A stretch of DNA of 64,000 bases, from the NCBI GenBank assembly GCA_024123915.1, contig CP099650.1, positions 3,658,001 through 3,722,000 on the forward strand. The letters are read 5' to 3'. This document shows, in pieces, positions 45,768 to 54,004 of this stretch. Made by a program: the position numbers and the translations under genes. Numbering within the stretch: position 1 is the first letter of the stretch; each line of letters starts with the position of its first letter. The stretch is from Oxalobacteraceae bacterium OTU3CAMAD1 (GTDB taxonomy: Bacteria > Pseudomonadota > Gammaproteobacteria > Burkholderiales > Burkholderiaceae_D). The notes beneath the pieces were generated by a model, which was not told where the DNA came from, ran no database searches, and worked only from the letters and a program-made list of their open reading frames with translations.

Positions 45768-48566
45768 TTAGAACTTCACGCTCATGCCGGCGGCGTAGGT
45801 GCGGCCCCAGGTTTCGAAGCCGTACTGCGCGTCGGAGCGGCCCAGGTTGGAGCGCATGACCGCATCGCCGAGGTTTTTGCCTTCGACGAACAGCGTGATC
45901 TTCGGGGTGATGTCCCACGAGGCCGAGGCGGTGATCCACGTCAGCGAATCGACCTTGTTCGGGAAGCCGGCGATCACGTTGGTGCTTTGCGTGTATTCGC
46001 CGGTGTAGTCGAACGAGATCGAGGCGTTGACGCCGCTCTTCTCGTACAGGAAGCCGATCGACGAGGCGGTTGGCGCCACGCCTTCGAGCTGGCCGACGTA
46101 TTCGCCGCCCTGGTAGGCCTTGGTCCATGTCTTGGCGAACTTGGCGTTGATGCCGAAGCCGTTGTCGAACAGGTGCTGGACGCCGATCTCCATGCCGCGC
46201 ACGCGGGCCTTGTCGCCGTTGACCGGGTGCGTGACGGTGTACAGGTAGCCCGGTACGCCGATATCGACCTTTTCGTCGGTCTGGTAGGTGACGAAATTCT
46301 TGATCTGCTTGGCGAAGACGGCCGCTGTGATCGCGGACTTGGGACGGTAGTACCATTCGACCGACAGGTCCTGCTGCACGGCCGTCGTCGGTTGCAGGTT
46401 CGGATCGCCGACGATGTTGAGGATGTAGCTGCGGTCGAGCGTGTTGTCGGTGCGGGTCGGCGCCAACTTGTCGAGCGAGGGACGGGCCATCACTTTGGCC
46501 AGCGCGCCACGCACCACGAAGTCGTCGCGGGCCCACCAGCTCAGGTTGGCCGATGGCAGCAGCTTGGTGTAGCTGCCGTCCTGCGACACCGGCACGGCCG
46601 GGCTGTATGTCACGATCGGACTGCTGGTCGGGATATCCGGCGTGGCGTCGTCGATGGCGACGATCTGGTCGATCGCGCTGCGCGAGCTGGTTTTGGTGCG
46701 CACCAGGCGCGCGCCGATGTTGCCGTTCCAGTTTTCGCCGGACAGCTCCAGCTGGCCGTGCAGGGTGGCTGTCTTTTCGCGCACCGAGTAGGAATCGGTC
46801 GGCACGAACACCGGTTGCGACTTGCTGACGTCGAAAGTCTCGCCGGTCGGGTTGCCGCTGTCGTCGAGGACCGGTTTGCCGTCCAGGCTTTTGAGCGCGG
46901 CAAAATAAGCCGGCACGTCGAAGCGCATGAACGTGCCGGGGAAGCTGCCGCCGGCGTTGCGCATGTAGTTCGGCAGGGTCATCGGGCTGACGACGTCGGC
47001 GCCCAGCGACGAGAAAGTGGTCGAGTACATATTGCAGTACTGGCAGGCGCCGCCGCTCTTCTCGTTGCCGATGGCGTTGCGGTCCTTCTTGCGGTTGGTG
47101 GCGCTGACGCCGAACTGCAGCCCGTCGACGTGCCAGCGGCCGTCCAGCGACAGGCGGCCGTCGAGCGTGGCGCCGTCGACGGTGTCCTTGATGTCGGTGC
47201 CGGTCAGGCCGGCGAAGTGGACGCCGTAATCCTTGTTGCCCAGGCGGCCGGCGGCCAGTTCGGTGGCCAGGTCGCGGCCGTCCTCGAGAGTGACGCGGAT
47301 GTCCGGCAGGCGGCCATTGTTTGCGCGGTAGTAGCCGGTGTTGCGGCCGCCGATGCCGGCGACCACGAAGCTGTCCTTGCCGCCGGAATTGCGCTCCGAC
47401 GTCGAACGGTACAGGTCGCCCGACAGTTTGAGCGCGGGGGTGGGCTTCCAGTCGCCGTGCCAGCCCAGTTGCCGGGTGTCGACCACGCGGTCGGTGGTGA
47501 CGTTGCTCATTTCGGGCACCAGGTCGCTCACCGTCATGCTGGTGATCAGGCGGTCCTTGATCACCACGTCGGACCAGCGGCCGGGCGCGTGTTCGACATA
47601 GTAGGACTGCTGGTAGCCCACCTGCGGGGAGTCGAGGCGGGTGGCCAGCGCGTCGACCGTCATGCGGAATTGCGGCGTGACCTTCCATTCGAACGCGCCG
47701 GACAGCGCGGTGCGCTTCTTTTCCTCGAAAATGGATCCGAAGGAGATGCAGCAAGGCGCTAGCAAACCGCTTTCGCCGGTGCCGATGGCGCCGTCGCCGT
47801 TGGCGTCGAAGCTGCCCGGCGAATCGGCATTGAAGGTTTGGTAGCCGAGCGAATCGGTACGCACGTTGCGTTTGGAAAGCACGGCGCCGACGATCACGCC
47901 CATGGTGTTGTTGTTGAAGGTGTTGCTGACGACGCCGGAGAGCTTGCCGCCGTTCTTGCGCGACAGGTCGTTGCGGTCGCCCTCGAAGCGCACCGACGCG
48001 TGGTATCCGGGATTGTCCATCGGCCGCGCCGAGCGCAGGTTGACGGATCCGCCGATGCTGCCTTCCATCTGGGCCGCTTCGGCCGATTTCATCACGTCGG
48101 CGCCGCTGATCACCTCCGACGGCAGCACGTCGAAGGCGAAGTCGCGGCCGTCGCCGTCGGTGGCGAGGATGCGCTTGTTCAGGGTGACGATGTTGTAGCC
48201 CGAGCCCAGCCCGCGCACATTGATGTACTGGCCTTCGCCGCCGCGTGTGCGCGAGACCGAGATGCCGGAGATATGGGTCAGCGAGTCGGCCACGTTATCG
48301 TCCGGGAAGCGGCCCAGCTCCGTCGCCGAGATCGAATCCTGGATCACGTCGGCGTTGCGTTTCAGTTCCAGCGACCGGGCCAGCGCGGCGCGCGCGCCGG
48401 TGACCACCACGACCGGCGGCGGTTCCTGCGCCGCGCCGGATTGATCCTGGGCCGGCGCGGCCGGCGCTTCCGGTTGAACCTGCGCATATGCCATGCCGCA
48501 TAAAGCCATCTCCACCGCCACCGCCATCAACGTGCGCCGAAGTCCCTTGCCGATTGCTCCATCCAT
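45768..48566 (-). CDS. Large TonB-dependent receptor (carbohydrate type)
   Basis: A 932-residue receptor of the large TonB type that imports oligosaccharides. It has a signal peptide (MALCGMAYA), a TonB box-like VVVVTGARAAL, a plug (DSISATELGRFPDDNVADSL, VNVRG-type YINVRGLGSGYN, EAAQMEGSIGGSVNL) and a barrel ending in VKF. The first gene of the aminosugar operon, it would admit GalNAc-containing oligosaccharides. GGGAG lies before the ATG. Two AACTTTCGA-N4-TTTCG sites in its 242-bp upstream region link it to the DeoR-type regulator at 39146. Confidence 0.92.
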   Translation of the reverse strand: MDGAIGKGLRRTLMAVAVEMALCGMAYAQVQPEAPAAPAQDQSGAAQEPPPVVVVTGARAALARSLELKRNADVIQDSISATELGRFPDDNVADSLTHISGISVSRTRGGEGQYINVRGLGSGYNIVTLNKRILATDGDGRDFAFDVLPSEVISGADVMKSAEAAQMEGSIGGSVNLRSARPMDNPGYHASVRFEGDRNDLSRKNGGKLSGVVSNTFNNNTMGVIVGAVLSKRNVRTDSLGYQTFNADSPGSFDANGDGAIGTGESGLLAPCCISFGSIFEEKKRTALSGAFEWKVTPQFRMTVDALATRLDSPQVGYQQSYYVEHAPGRWSDVVIKDRLITSMTVSDLVPEMSNVTTDRVVDTRQLGWHGDWKPTPALKLSGDLYRSTSERNSGGKDSFVVAGIGGRNTGYYRANNGRLPDIRVTLEDGRDLATELAAGRLGNKDYGVHFAGLTGTDIKDTVDGATLDGRLSLDGRWHVDGLQFGVSATNRKKDRNAIGNEKSGGACQYCNMYSTTFSSLGADVVSPMTLPNYMRNAGGSFPGTFMRFDVPAYFAALKSLDGKPVLDDSGNPTGETFDVSKSQPVFVPTDSYSVREKTATLHGQLELSGENWNGNIGARLVRTKTSSRSAIDQIVAIDDATPDIPTSSPIVTYSPAVPVSQDGSYTKLLPSANLSWWARDDFVVRGALAKVMARPSLDKLAPTRTDNTLDRSYILNIVGDPNLQPTTAVQQDLSVEWYYRPKSAITAAVFAKQIKNFVTYQTDEKVDIGVPGYLYTVTHPVNGDKARVRGMEIGVQHLFDNGFGINAKFAKTWTKAYQGGEYVGQLEGVAPTASSIGFLYEKSGVNASISFDYTGEYTQSTNVIAGFPNKVDSLTWITASASWDITPKITLFVEGKNLGDAVMRSNLGRSDAQYGFETWGRTYAAGMSVKF

Positions 48567-48629
48567 GCCATTCTCCCGTTTTTTGTTGTCTGGTACCGAT
48601 AGTAATAAAACGAAATCGGAAATGCAAGG

Positions 48630-48647
48630 AACTTTCGAAGTCTTTCG
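48630..48647 (+). promoter_or_regulatory. AACTTTCGA-N4-TTTCG site in the divergent promoter (copy 1)
   Basis: AACTTTCGA, AGTC, TTTCG on the plus strand, 64 bp before the TonB receptor ATG. This spacing matches the 62 bp seen at the DeoR-family gene. The two TTTC blocks repeat at 10 bp. Confidence 0.7.
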
Positions 48648-48702
48648 TTATGTGTTGTGTTAACCGCTTTAAAAGCTAAATAACGGCATTGGCTCGTCGA
48701 AT

Positions 48703-48720
48703 CGAAATATTTCGAAAGTT
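48703..48720 (-). promoter_or_regulatory. AACTTTCGA-N4-TTTCG site in the divergent promoter (copy 2)
   Basis: The minus-strand copy overlaps the perfect palindrome TCGAAATATTTCGA (48702-48715) and lies 88 bp before the ATG of the beta-helix gene. Further TTTC blocks follow at 48719 and 48729, keeping a 9-10 bp period. Confidence 0.7.
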
Positions 48721-48808
48721 TCTTGTATTTTCTTTGTTTGCTTACTACTATTCTTTTCGCGACCCGGATGAGATGGCTGGTCGCTTAACCTAACTGGAGA
48801 GAACGCCT

Positions 48809-50266
48809 ATGAACTGTGTCAAAACTATCGTTAGCCGCGTGGTTGCCGGCCTTCTGCTGTCAAGCTGTATTGGCGCCGCGCTTGCCGCCAGCATGACCGT
48901 CAACCCGGGCCAGTCGATCCAGGCCGCCGTGGATCAGGCGGGCGCTGGCGATACCATCCGGGTGCTGGCCGGCACTTACGCGCAAAAGGTGTCGATTTCG
49001 GGGAAATCCGGCACCGCTAGCGCCTTCATCACATTGAAGGGCGATCCGGGAGCCATCATCAGCGGCAGCGGGTTGAGCCCGTCCGGCCGGCAAGGTCTGA
49101 TCACCATCAAGAATTCAAATTATGTGCGGGTGGACGGGTTCGACGTGACGGGATTCACGTCGAGCGGCAGTAATACGCCGGTCGGCATTCTGATCGAAGG
49201 GAACGGCGCGAAGCTGCAGATCGTCAACAACAAAATCCACGACATCCGCAACACCAGCACCTGCAAGGACCCGTGCTCGGTCGGCGCCCACGGTCTGGCC
49301 GTGCTCGGCACGAACGCGACCGGCGTCACCGACCTGCTGGTGCAAGGCAACGAAGTGTATAAAAACGTGCTGCAGGCCAGCGAGGCGCTGGTCATCAACG
49401 GCAATGTGGACCGCTTCGAGGTGCTGAACAACAATGTGCACGACAATAACAATATCGGTTTCGATTTCATCGGCTACGAAGGCGAGTGCTCGGCGTGCGG
49501 CGAGAGCGACCGGGTCCGCAATGGCATGGTGCGCAACAACGTCGCGAAAAACAATTCGAGCACGAGCAACCCGTGGTACGGCGGGGAGGGCTCGGCCGGC
49601 GGCTTTTATGTGGATGGCGGACGCAATATTGTTTTCGACCGCAACATCTCGACCGGCAACGACATTGGCTTTGAATTCGCGAGCGAACACAGCGGCAAGG
49701 CTACCGAAGACATCGTGATGACCAATAATTTCGTCTACAACAACCGCGAGGCCGGTTTGTCGGTGGGCGGCTATTCGTCGGGCGCTGGCCAGGCGCGCCG
49801 CATCCATGTGAACAACAATTCCTTCTATAAGAACATGGGCTGGGGGGCGGAGGTGGTGTTCCAGTACAAGGTGATCGACTCGCGCTTCAGCAATAACATC
49901 TTCCATGGAGAAGGCACGATCGCGGAAAACTACCTGCAAGAGGGGAGCGGTTATAGCGGCAATGTATGGGGCGTTAATCTGTGGTGGGGCAGCGCGTCCG
50001 GCTCGACCAACCTGCCGGGCACCCAGGTCAAGGCCGATCCGCGTTACGTCGCGCCGCAGACCGGCAATCTGAACCTTCAACAGACGTCGCCTGCCATCAA
50101 TGTCGGCAACGCCGGCGCCGCGCTGACCACCTGGACTTCGCCGCTGTGGGCGACATATTTCCCTTCCGGCGCGATCCCCGTCAACGGCGTCAAGGACATC
50201 AACGGCCAGGCGCGGGCGGAAGGCGTGATCGATCTCGGCGCGGACGAGTACGGTACCGCCCCATAA
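48809..50266 (+). CDS. Secreted right-handed beta-helix protein (possible polysaccharide lyase)
   Basis: A 485-residue secreted protein with a signal peptide (LLLSSCIGAALAAS). After a DUF1565-like start (GQSIQAAVDQAGAGDTIRVLAGTY) come repeated beta-helix turns rich in N-N-x-[FIV] such as VNNKIHDI, LNNNVHDNN, RNNVAKNN, TNNFVYNN and VNNNSFYKN, the asparagine ladder of pectate-lyase-like folds. Cysteines in GECSACGES may bind metal or form disulphides. The C-terminus (INGQARAEGVIDLGADEYG) is typical of such secreted proteins. No catalytic residues can be assigned. It is transcribed away from the TonB receptor operon and shares its regulatory region. GGAGAG precedes the ATG. Confidence 0.75.
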   Translation: MNCVKTIVSRVVAGLLLSSCIGAALAASMTVNPGQSIQAAVDQAGAGDTIRVLAGTYAQKVSISGKSGTASAFITLKGDPGAIISGSGLSPSGRQGLITIKNSNYVRVDGFDVTGFTSSGSNTPVGILIEGNGAKLQIVNNKIHDIRNTSTCKDPCSVGAHGLAVLGTNATGVTDLLVQGNEVYKNVLQASEALVINGNVDRFEVLNNNVHDNNNIGFDFIGYEGECSACGESDRVRNGMVRNNVAKNNSSTSNPWYGGEGSAGGFYVDGGRNIVFDRNISTGNDIGFEFASEHSGKATEDIVMTNNFVYNNREAGLSVGGYSSGAGQARRIHVNNNSFYKNMGWGAEVVFQYKVIDSRFSNNIFHGEGTIAENYLQEGSGYSGNVWGVNLWWGSASGSTNLPGTQVKADPRYVAPQTGNLNLQQTSPAINVGNAGAALTTWTSPLWATYFPSGAIPVNGVKDINGQARAEGVIDLGADEYGTAP

Positions 50267-50282
50267 CTGAAAGATTCGGGCT

Positions 50283-50756
50283 TTAGAATCCCGGCGCCGG
50301 CACCTCCGGGATTTGGTTATGCAAACTGGCGTTGATCACGTTCCAACCACGGATCACCGCGATTGCGTAGCTGAGTTCGGCGATCGCGGTCTCGTTGAAA
50401 TGTTCTTTGAGCTGGGCGAAATCGGCGTCGGTCGGCTGCTTGTGGGGCAGCGCGTTGACGGCTTCGGCCCAGTTCAGGGCCGCGCGTTCGCTGTCGCTGA
50501 AGAACGACGACGGCGCCTCGCGCCAGCCGGCGATGGCGTTCAGGTGGCGCGGATCGGCGCCTTGTTTGATCAGGTCGCGCCAGTGCATGTCGATGCAGAC
50601 GCCGCAGCCGTTGATCTGCGATATGCGCAAATTGACCAGTTCGACCAGGCGAACGCCCAGCGAGCTTTTCTTGACCGACGCCGACAGCGCGATCATGGCT
50701 TGCAGATTGGCTGGGGCGACGGAGTAGAAGGAGGAAATGCGGGCGGTGTGCGTCAT
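50283..50756 (-). CDS. Carboxymuconolactone decarboxylase/AhpD-like protein, ECF41 target
   Basis: A 157-residue protein of the carboxymuconolactone decarboxylase/AhpD superfamily. The redox motif is complete: E-x11-C-x2-C-x3-H (VELVNLRISQINGCGVCIDMH). Such proteins reduce peroxides or act as small redox enzymes, and they are the commonest neighbours of ECF41 sigma factors. An ECF41 promoter (TGTCACA-N16-CGTC) lies at 50836-50810, with its -10 element 54 bp upstream of the chosen ATG at 50756. An earlier in-frame start at 50819 lies upstream of the -10 element and cannot be used. Confidence 0.9.
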   Translation of the reverse strand: MTHTARISSFYSVAPANLQAMIALSASVKKSSLGVRLVELVNLRISQINGCGVCIDMHWRDLIKQGADPRHLNAIAGWREAPSSFFSDSERAALNWAEAVNALPHKQPTDADFAQLKEHFNETAIAELSYAIAVIRGWNVINASLHNQIPEVPAPGF

Positions 50757-50809
50757 GATGATGCCTTTCAAAGGGGGAGGCGCACCATTGCGCCCCTCAT
50801 ACCTTGTTA

Positions 50810-50836
50810 GACGGGTCACCCGTAGCGCCTGTGACA
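50810..50836 (-). promoter_or_regulatory. ECF41-type promoter of the AhpD-like gene
   Basis: On the minus strand TGTCACA (50836-50830) is followed after exactly 16 bp by CGTC (50813-50810), the published ECF41 consensus. The same elements and spacing occur before the sigma factor gene. Confidence 0.85.
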
Positions 50837-50858
50837 GCTTTTAGAAAATAGTTCGCGG
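50826..50858. repeat. 33-bp imperfect direct repeat flanking the patatin gene, copy A
   Basis: This 33-bp stretch matches 53972-54004 at 28 positions; all five differences are transitions. Copy A contains the ECF41 -35 element and, on the minus strand, a relic of the sigma factor 3' end (stop codon plus PRTIF in place of PQTTF). It lies 16 bp beyond the patatin stop codon. Confidence 0.8.
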
Positions 50859-50874
50859 CGCGGTTGTGGGAACT

Positions 50875-53787
50875 TCATGACTGACCGGTACGCTCACGGC
50901 CTCGCCTTGCCGGTGCATTGCGCCGGGTTGACACGCGTCGAGGCGGCGGGCGCGGTGTCGCCAGCGCATCGCTAAGCCGACTGATGAACCCTTGCTCGTC
51001 GCCGCGCGAACCGCCCCTGGCCGCCGCCGCCACCGCCGGGCCCAGCGCCCGGGTGGCGATGTGCCGCCCCAGGCTGCGATAGCTGTCGAACTGGCTTTCG
51101 TCGAACCATTGGTCGGCCGTCGTTTCGTGCGGAAAAGATGGATGCAAACGGCTGTAGTTGAAAATGTCGGCGTTCTCGCCACCGGTCAGCGCCGGCTTCA
51201 GGTACAGCAGCACGCCTTCGTGGCTGCCGCCGTCGGCCTGGTGGTAATGGACGCGGCCGCTGACAAAACTGCCGCGCGGCGCACCGCCGGCCACGCCGGG
51301 CAGGTTGGCCACGTCCAGCGTGATCGGCACGTTGAAGTCGGTCAGGCATTCGCGGATGGCGTTGCCAAGGTCCTCGAAGCGGTCGTCGTTGTCGCAGCTG
51401 GCGTCGACCACAACGATCAGTTGGCAACGGCGCCGCACCAGCTCGTATAAGCCGAGGTTCTCGAAATGGCCGCCGTCCGACAGGTAGACGAAGTCGGATT
51501 CCGCGTTGGTCAGGCCGAATAGCTCCTTGACGATGCAAAACAGGCCGAACGCCGGCGAGGCGCGTTGCCAGTTGGCCTGGGCCGGATTGGGCGACCAGCG
51601 TCCAAGGCGCAGATTAAACAAGGTCATCAGGAAGCTCAGCGGCGGCGATGAATGGTAGCCCATGTTGGGGCTGGCGGCTGCGCCGGAGATCGCGACGGCG
51701 GTGCCCAGTTTGATGCCGTTGTCGTGGTCGTCACCGAAGGCGCTGTGCGTGGCGTAGGCGGCGGTGGGGCGGAAGCCGCCGGCCGCGCCGTTCGCGGCCG
51801 GCAGTTCAAAGCCGCAAAAAGCCGGGCTGAAAACAAAGTTGGCGGCCTTGCGGGTCTGCCACGCCAGTTCCGTGCCTTGCACCAGGTTGACCGCGCTGTT
51901 GAACAGGTGGTAGGGCCGGGGCACCGGCCCGGCCCGCAACGGCTCGCCCGGCGGCGGACGCGGATGCAGCAAGTCCTTCAGCGGCAGGTCGTCGCCGGGA
52001 TCGAACCCGGTGAAGGGATGCGGCAACCGGGCGGTGTTGCTGGCGCCGAAATAGGCGCGGGCCAGGCGCAGCCGGTACATCATATAAAGCGAAAATTTAT
52101 TGATGTCCACCCGCCAGCCCAGTAGCAAGGCAGCCAGCGCACAGGCTGCCATGGTTGGCAGGAGGTCGCGCCAGGCAAGGTTATCGCTGAGCGTCAGGTA
52201 GCGGTCGAAGAATAGCGCCAGGACCGCTGCGGTGTCGAAGGACGGTGGATACGTGACGGCTGGCAGGCCGCCGGCGATCAGCATCAGCAAGCCGGTGGTG
52301 AGCAGGCCGAGAAACAGCAGACTGAACGCGTAGGGCGCCAGTTGGGCCACCAGTTCCAGCCTGCCGGTTTTGCCAGGATGGCCGGTCCCTTTGCCGCTGC
52401 CCGAGCGTAAGCCGAGGTAGGTGACCAGGGTGGTGAAGCCGGCGGCCAGCGACGCCGACGTGACGTATTGGTCGAATGCCCAGGCCAGCAGCGGCGGCAG
52501 ATAGAACGTGGCGCAGCACACCACCAGCCAGGCCACCGCCATGATCACGGTCCAGGCGCCTTGGCGAGCCCACCATTCGCGGCTGGCGTCGCTGTAGAGG
52601 CGGCCGATCAGCCCGATCATCAAGGTCATCGTCACGCCGAAGACGCACAGCATGGCCGGCATCCCCAGCGTGACCAAATGGACGTTGATCAAACCGCTCA
52701 AGGCGGCGGCGCCCAGGCTTTTGCAAAGCCACACCGTCAGCAGGGTGCCGACCGCCAGCGCGCCGATGGCGCACAGGGCGTGGCCCAGCGCCTCCGAGCC
52801 GGTCTGGCGCCACGTCCCCGGCGAGAAGCGCCAGCGCTTCGGCGCGTCCGGCGCCAGCGCCGCGTGCCGGTTCAGAAATTGCGCCAGCAGCCAGCCGCCG
52901 CCCCAGAACAGCGAGTACACGAGGCCCGGCAGCAGCAGGTAGGCGGCCTGGCGGGATGGAAAGGTGAGTTCGTCCAGATAGCGGATCATTTCGTCGCGGT
53001 ATTGAACGAAGGCGATGCTGCCGAGGAAGGCGGCGATCATCAGCGGGTAGCAGACGCTGCGCAGCACCCACTTCTGATCCTGCAGCCAGCCGTAGGTTTG
53101 TAGCACCGGCCCCTTAAGCGAGATATTCAATGCCATGCTGGAGACGCACAACAGGAAAATGAGTGCGCCGAGCGGCAGGACGATGGCTCGCTGGTGGTCG
53201 CGCAGTGCGTCGACCACCAGCAGCATCACGCGCGGCAGCAGGAACAGCAGCGCCATCCAGGTCACCAGCATGGTCATGTTGAGCAGCGTGTTGCGCACGT
53301 AGGTGCAGATCAGCGTCCAGGTGTCGGCGGTGAACAGGCCGCTCTTTGGCGTCAGGTAGTTGCTGTACTTGCGCAGGAATTGCACTTCGGGCGGCTCTGA
53401 CCGGGGAGCGGGGCCGTCGCCGGCGCTGCGCAGTTGCTTCTCCACTTCAGCCACGCCGCCCGGCTCGCCATGTATCCATTTGCTCAGCCAGCCGCCGATG
53501 TAGCCGCCGCCGGACACGGTGGAGAGGTAGTCGAATTTGCTCAGCAAGCCCAGGTCCGCCAGCGCCTGCAGGACGCCCAGATTGAACGTCGCGCTGCGGA
53601 TGCCCCCGCCGGACAGGGCCAATCCGGCGAATTGCCGCTTCGCCGCCTTGTCGTAGAGCGACGACAACACGGCCGCCTTGGGCTCACCGTCGTCGGCTGC
53701 CGTGGCCGATGATGGTGCCGGCGTGAACAGCGCTTGTTCTTGGGCGAACACGTCGGCGAACGTATGCAGCGTTTGTTTATCAGCCAT
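50875..53787 (-). CDS. Membrane patatin-like phospholipase with transmembrane insertion
   Basis: A 970-residue protein with a patatin domain split in two. The N-terminal part (about 55-105) has the oxyanion loop LSGGGIRSATF and the nucleophile segment LSTVSGGGYIGGW (S92, with V in place of the usual G before it). Residues about 160-560 contain roughly ten membrane segments. The C-terminal part resumes the fold with the catalytic aspartate D771 (YLSDGGHFENLGLYELV). Serine-aspartate dyad lipid hydrolysis at the membrane is expected. AAGGAG precedes the ATG. It separates the ECF41 sigma gene from its target gene. Confidence 0.85.
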   Translation of the reverse strand: MADKQTLHTFADVFAQEQALFTPAPSSATAADDGEPKAAVLSSLYDKAAKRQFAGLALSGGGIRSATFNLGVLQALADLGLLSKFDYLSTVSGGGYIGGWLSKWIHGEPGGVAEVEKQLRSAGDGPAPRSEPPEVQFLRKYSNYLTPKSGLFTADTWTLICTYVRNTLLNMTMLVTWMALLFLLPRVMLLVVDALRDHQRAIVLPLGALIFLLCVSSMALNISLKGPVLQTYGWLQDQKWVLRSVCYPLMIAAFLGSIAFVQYRDEMIRYLDELTFPSRQAAYLLLPGLVYSLFWGGGWLLAQFLNRHAALAPDAPKRWRFSPGTWRQTGSEALGHALCAIGALAVGTLLTVWLCKSLGAAALSGLINVHLVTLGMPAMLCVFGVTMTLMIGLIGRLYSDASREWWARQGAWTVIMAVAWLVVCCATFYLPPLLAWAFDQYVTSASLAAGFTTLVTYLGLRSGSGKGTGHPGKTGRLELVAQLAPYAFSLLFLGLLTTGLLMLIAGGLPAVTYPPSFDTAAVLALFFDRYLTLSDNLAWRDLLPTMAACALAALLLGWRVDINKFSLYMMYRLRLARAYFGASNTARLPHPFTGFDPGDDLPLKDLLHPRPPPGEPLRAGPVPRPYHLFNSAVNLVQGTELAWQTRKAANFVFSPAFCGFELPAANGAAGGFRPTAAYATHSAFGDDHDNGIKLGTAVAISGAAASPNMGYHSSPPLSFLMTLFNLRLGRWSPNPAQANWQRASPAFGLFCIVKELFGLTNAESDFVYLSDGGHFENLGLYELVRRRCQLIVVVDASCDNDDRFEDLGNAIRECLTDFNVPITLDVANLPGVAGGAPRGSFVSGRVHYHQADGGSHEGVLLYLKPALTGGENADIFNYSRLHPSFPHETTADQWFDESQFDSYRSLGRHIATRALGPAVAAAARGGSRGDEQGFISRLSDALATPRPPPRRVSTRRNAPARRGRERTGQS

Positions 53788-53971
53788 GACATCTCTCCTT
53801 GATTTTTCTCAAGTCGTTGAAGCCGCTTGCATGATAAGCATACGCCCGCACGGTGAAACGGAGTACCTTCTGATATAAAAAATATAACTGTTGTAATTAC
53901 GAAAATCTGCGACGTAAAAATTGCAATTGTGATATTTTTATGGGTTGGCAGATGCGTGGCGACTCCGCAGC

Positions 53972-54004
53972 CGCCCGTGGCAGCTTCTAGAAAGTAGTTT
54001 GCGG
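53972..54004. repeat. 33-bp imperfect direct repeat flanking the patatin gene, copy B
   Basis: This copy covers the last codons and stop of the sigma factor gene and the bases just after it. The sequence beyond the stop, TGCCACG on the minus strand, looks like a decayed form of the TGTCACA -35 element present in copy A at 50826-50858. Confidence 0.8.

Noticed and set aside
44845..47754. A long minus-strand frame continuing upstream of the EamA transporter
   Set aside because: The extra part overlaps the TonB receptor in another frame and is Arg-rich shadow sequence. The transporter starts at 45765.
50287..50313. AATCCCGG/CCGGGATT hairpin between convergent genes
   Set aside because: It lies inside the last codons of the AhpD-like gene with an 11-base loop and no U-tract; too weak to call a terminator.
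50757..50819. A start codon at 50819 for the AhpD-like protein
   Set aside because: It lies upstream of the CGTC -10 element and so outside the predicted transcript.
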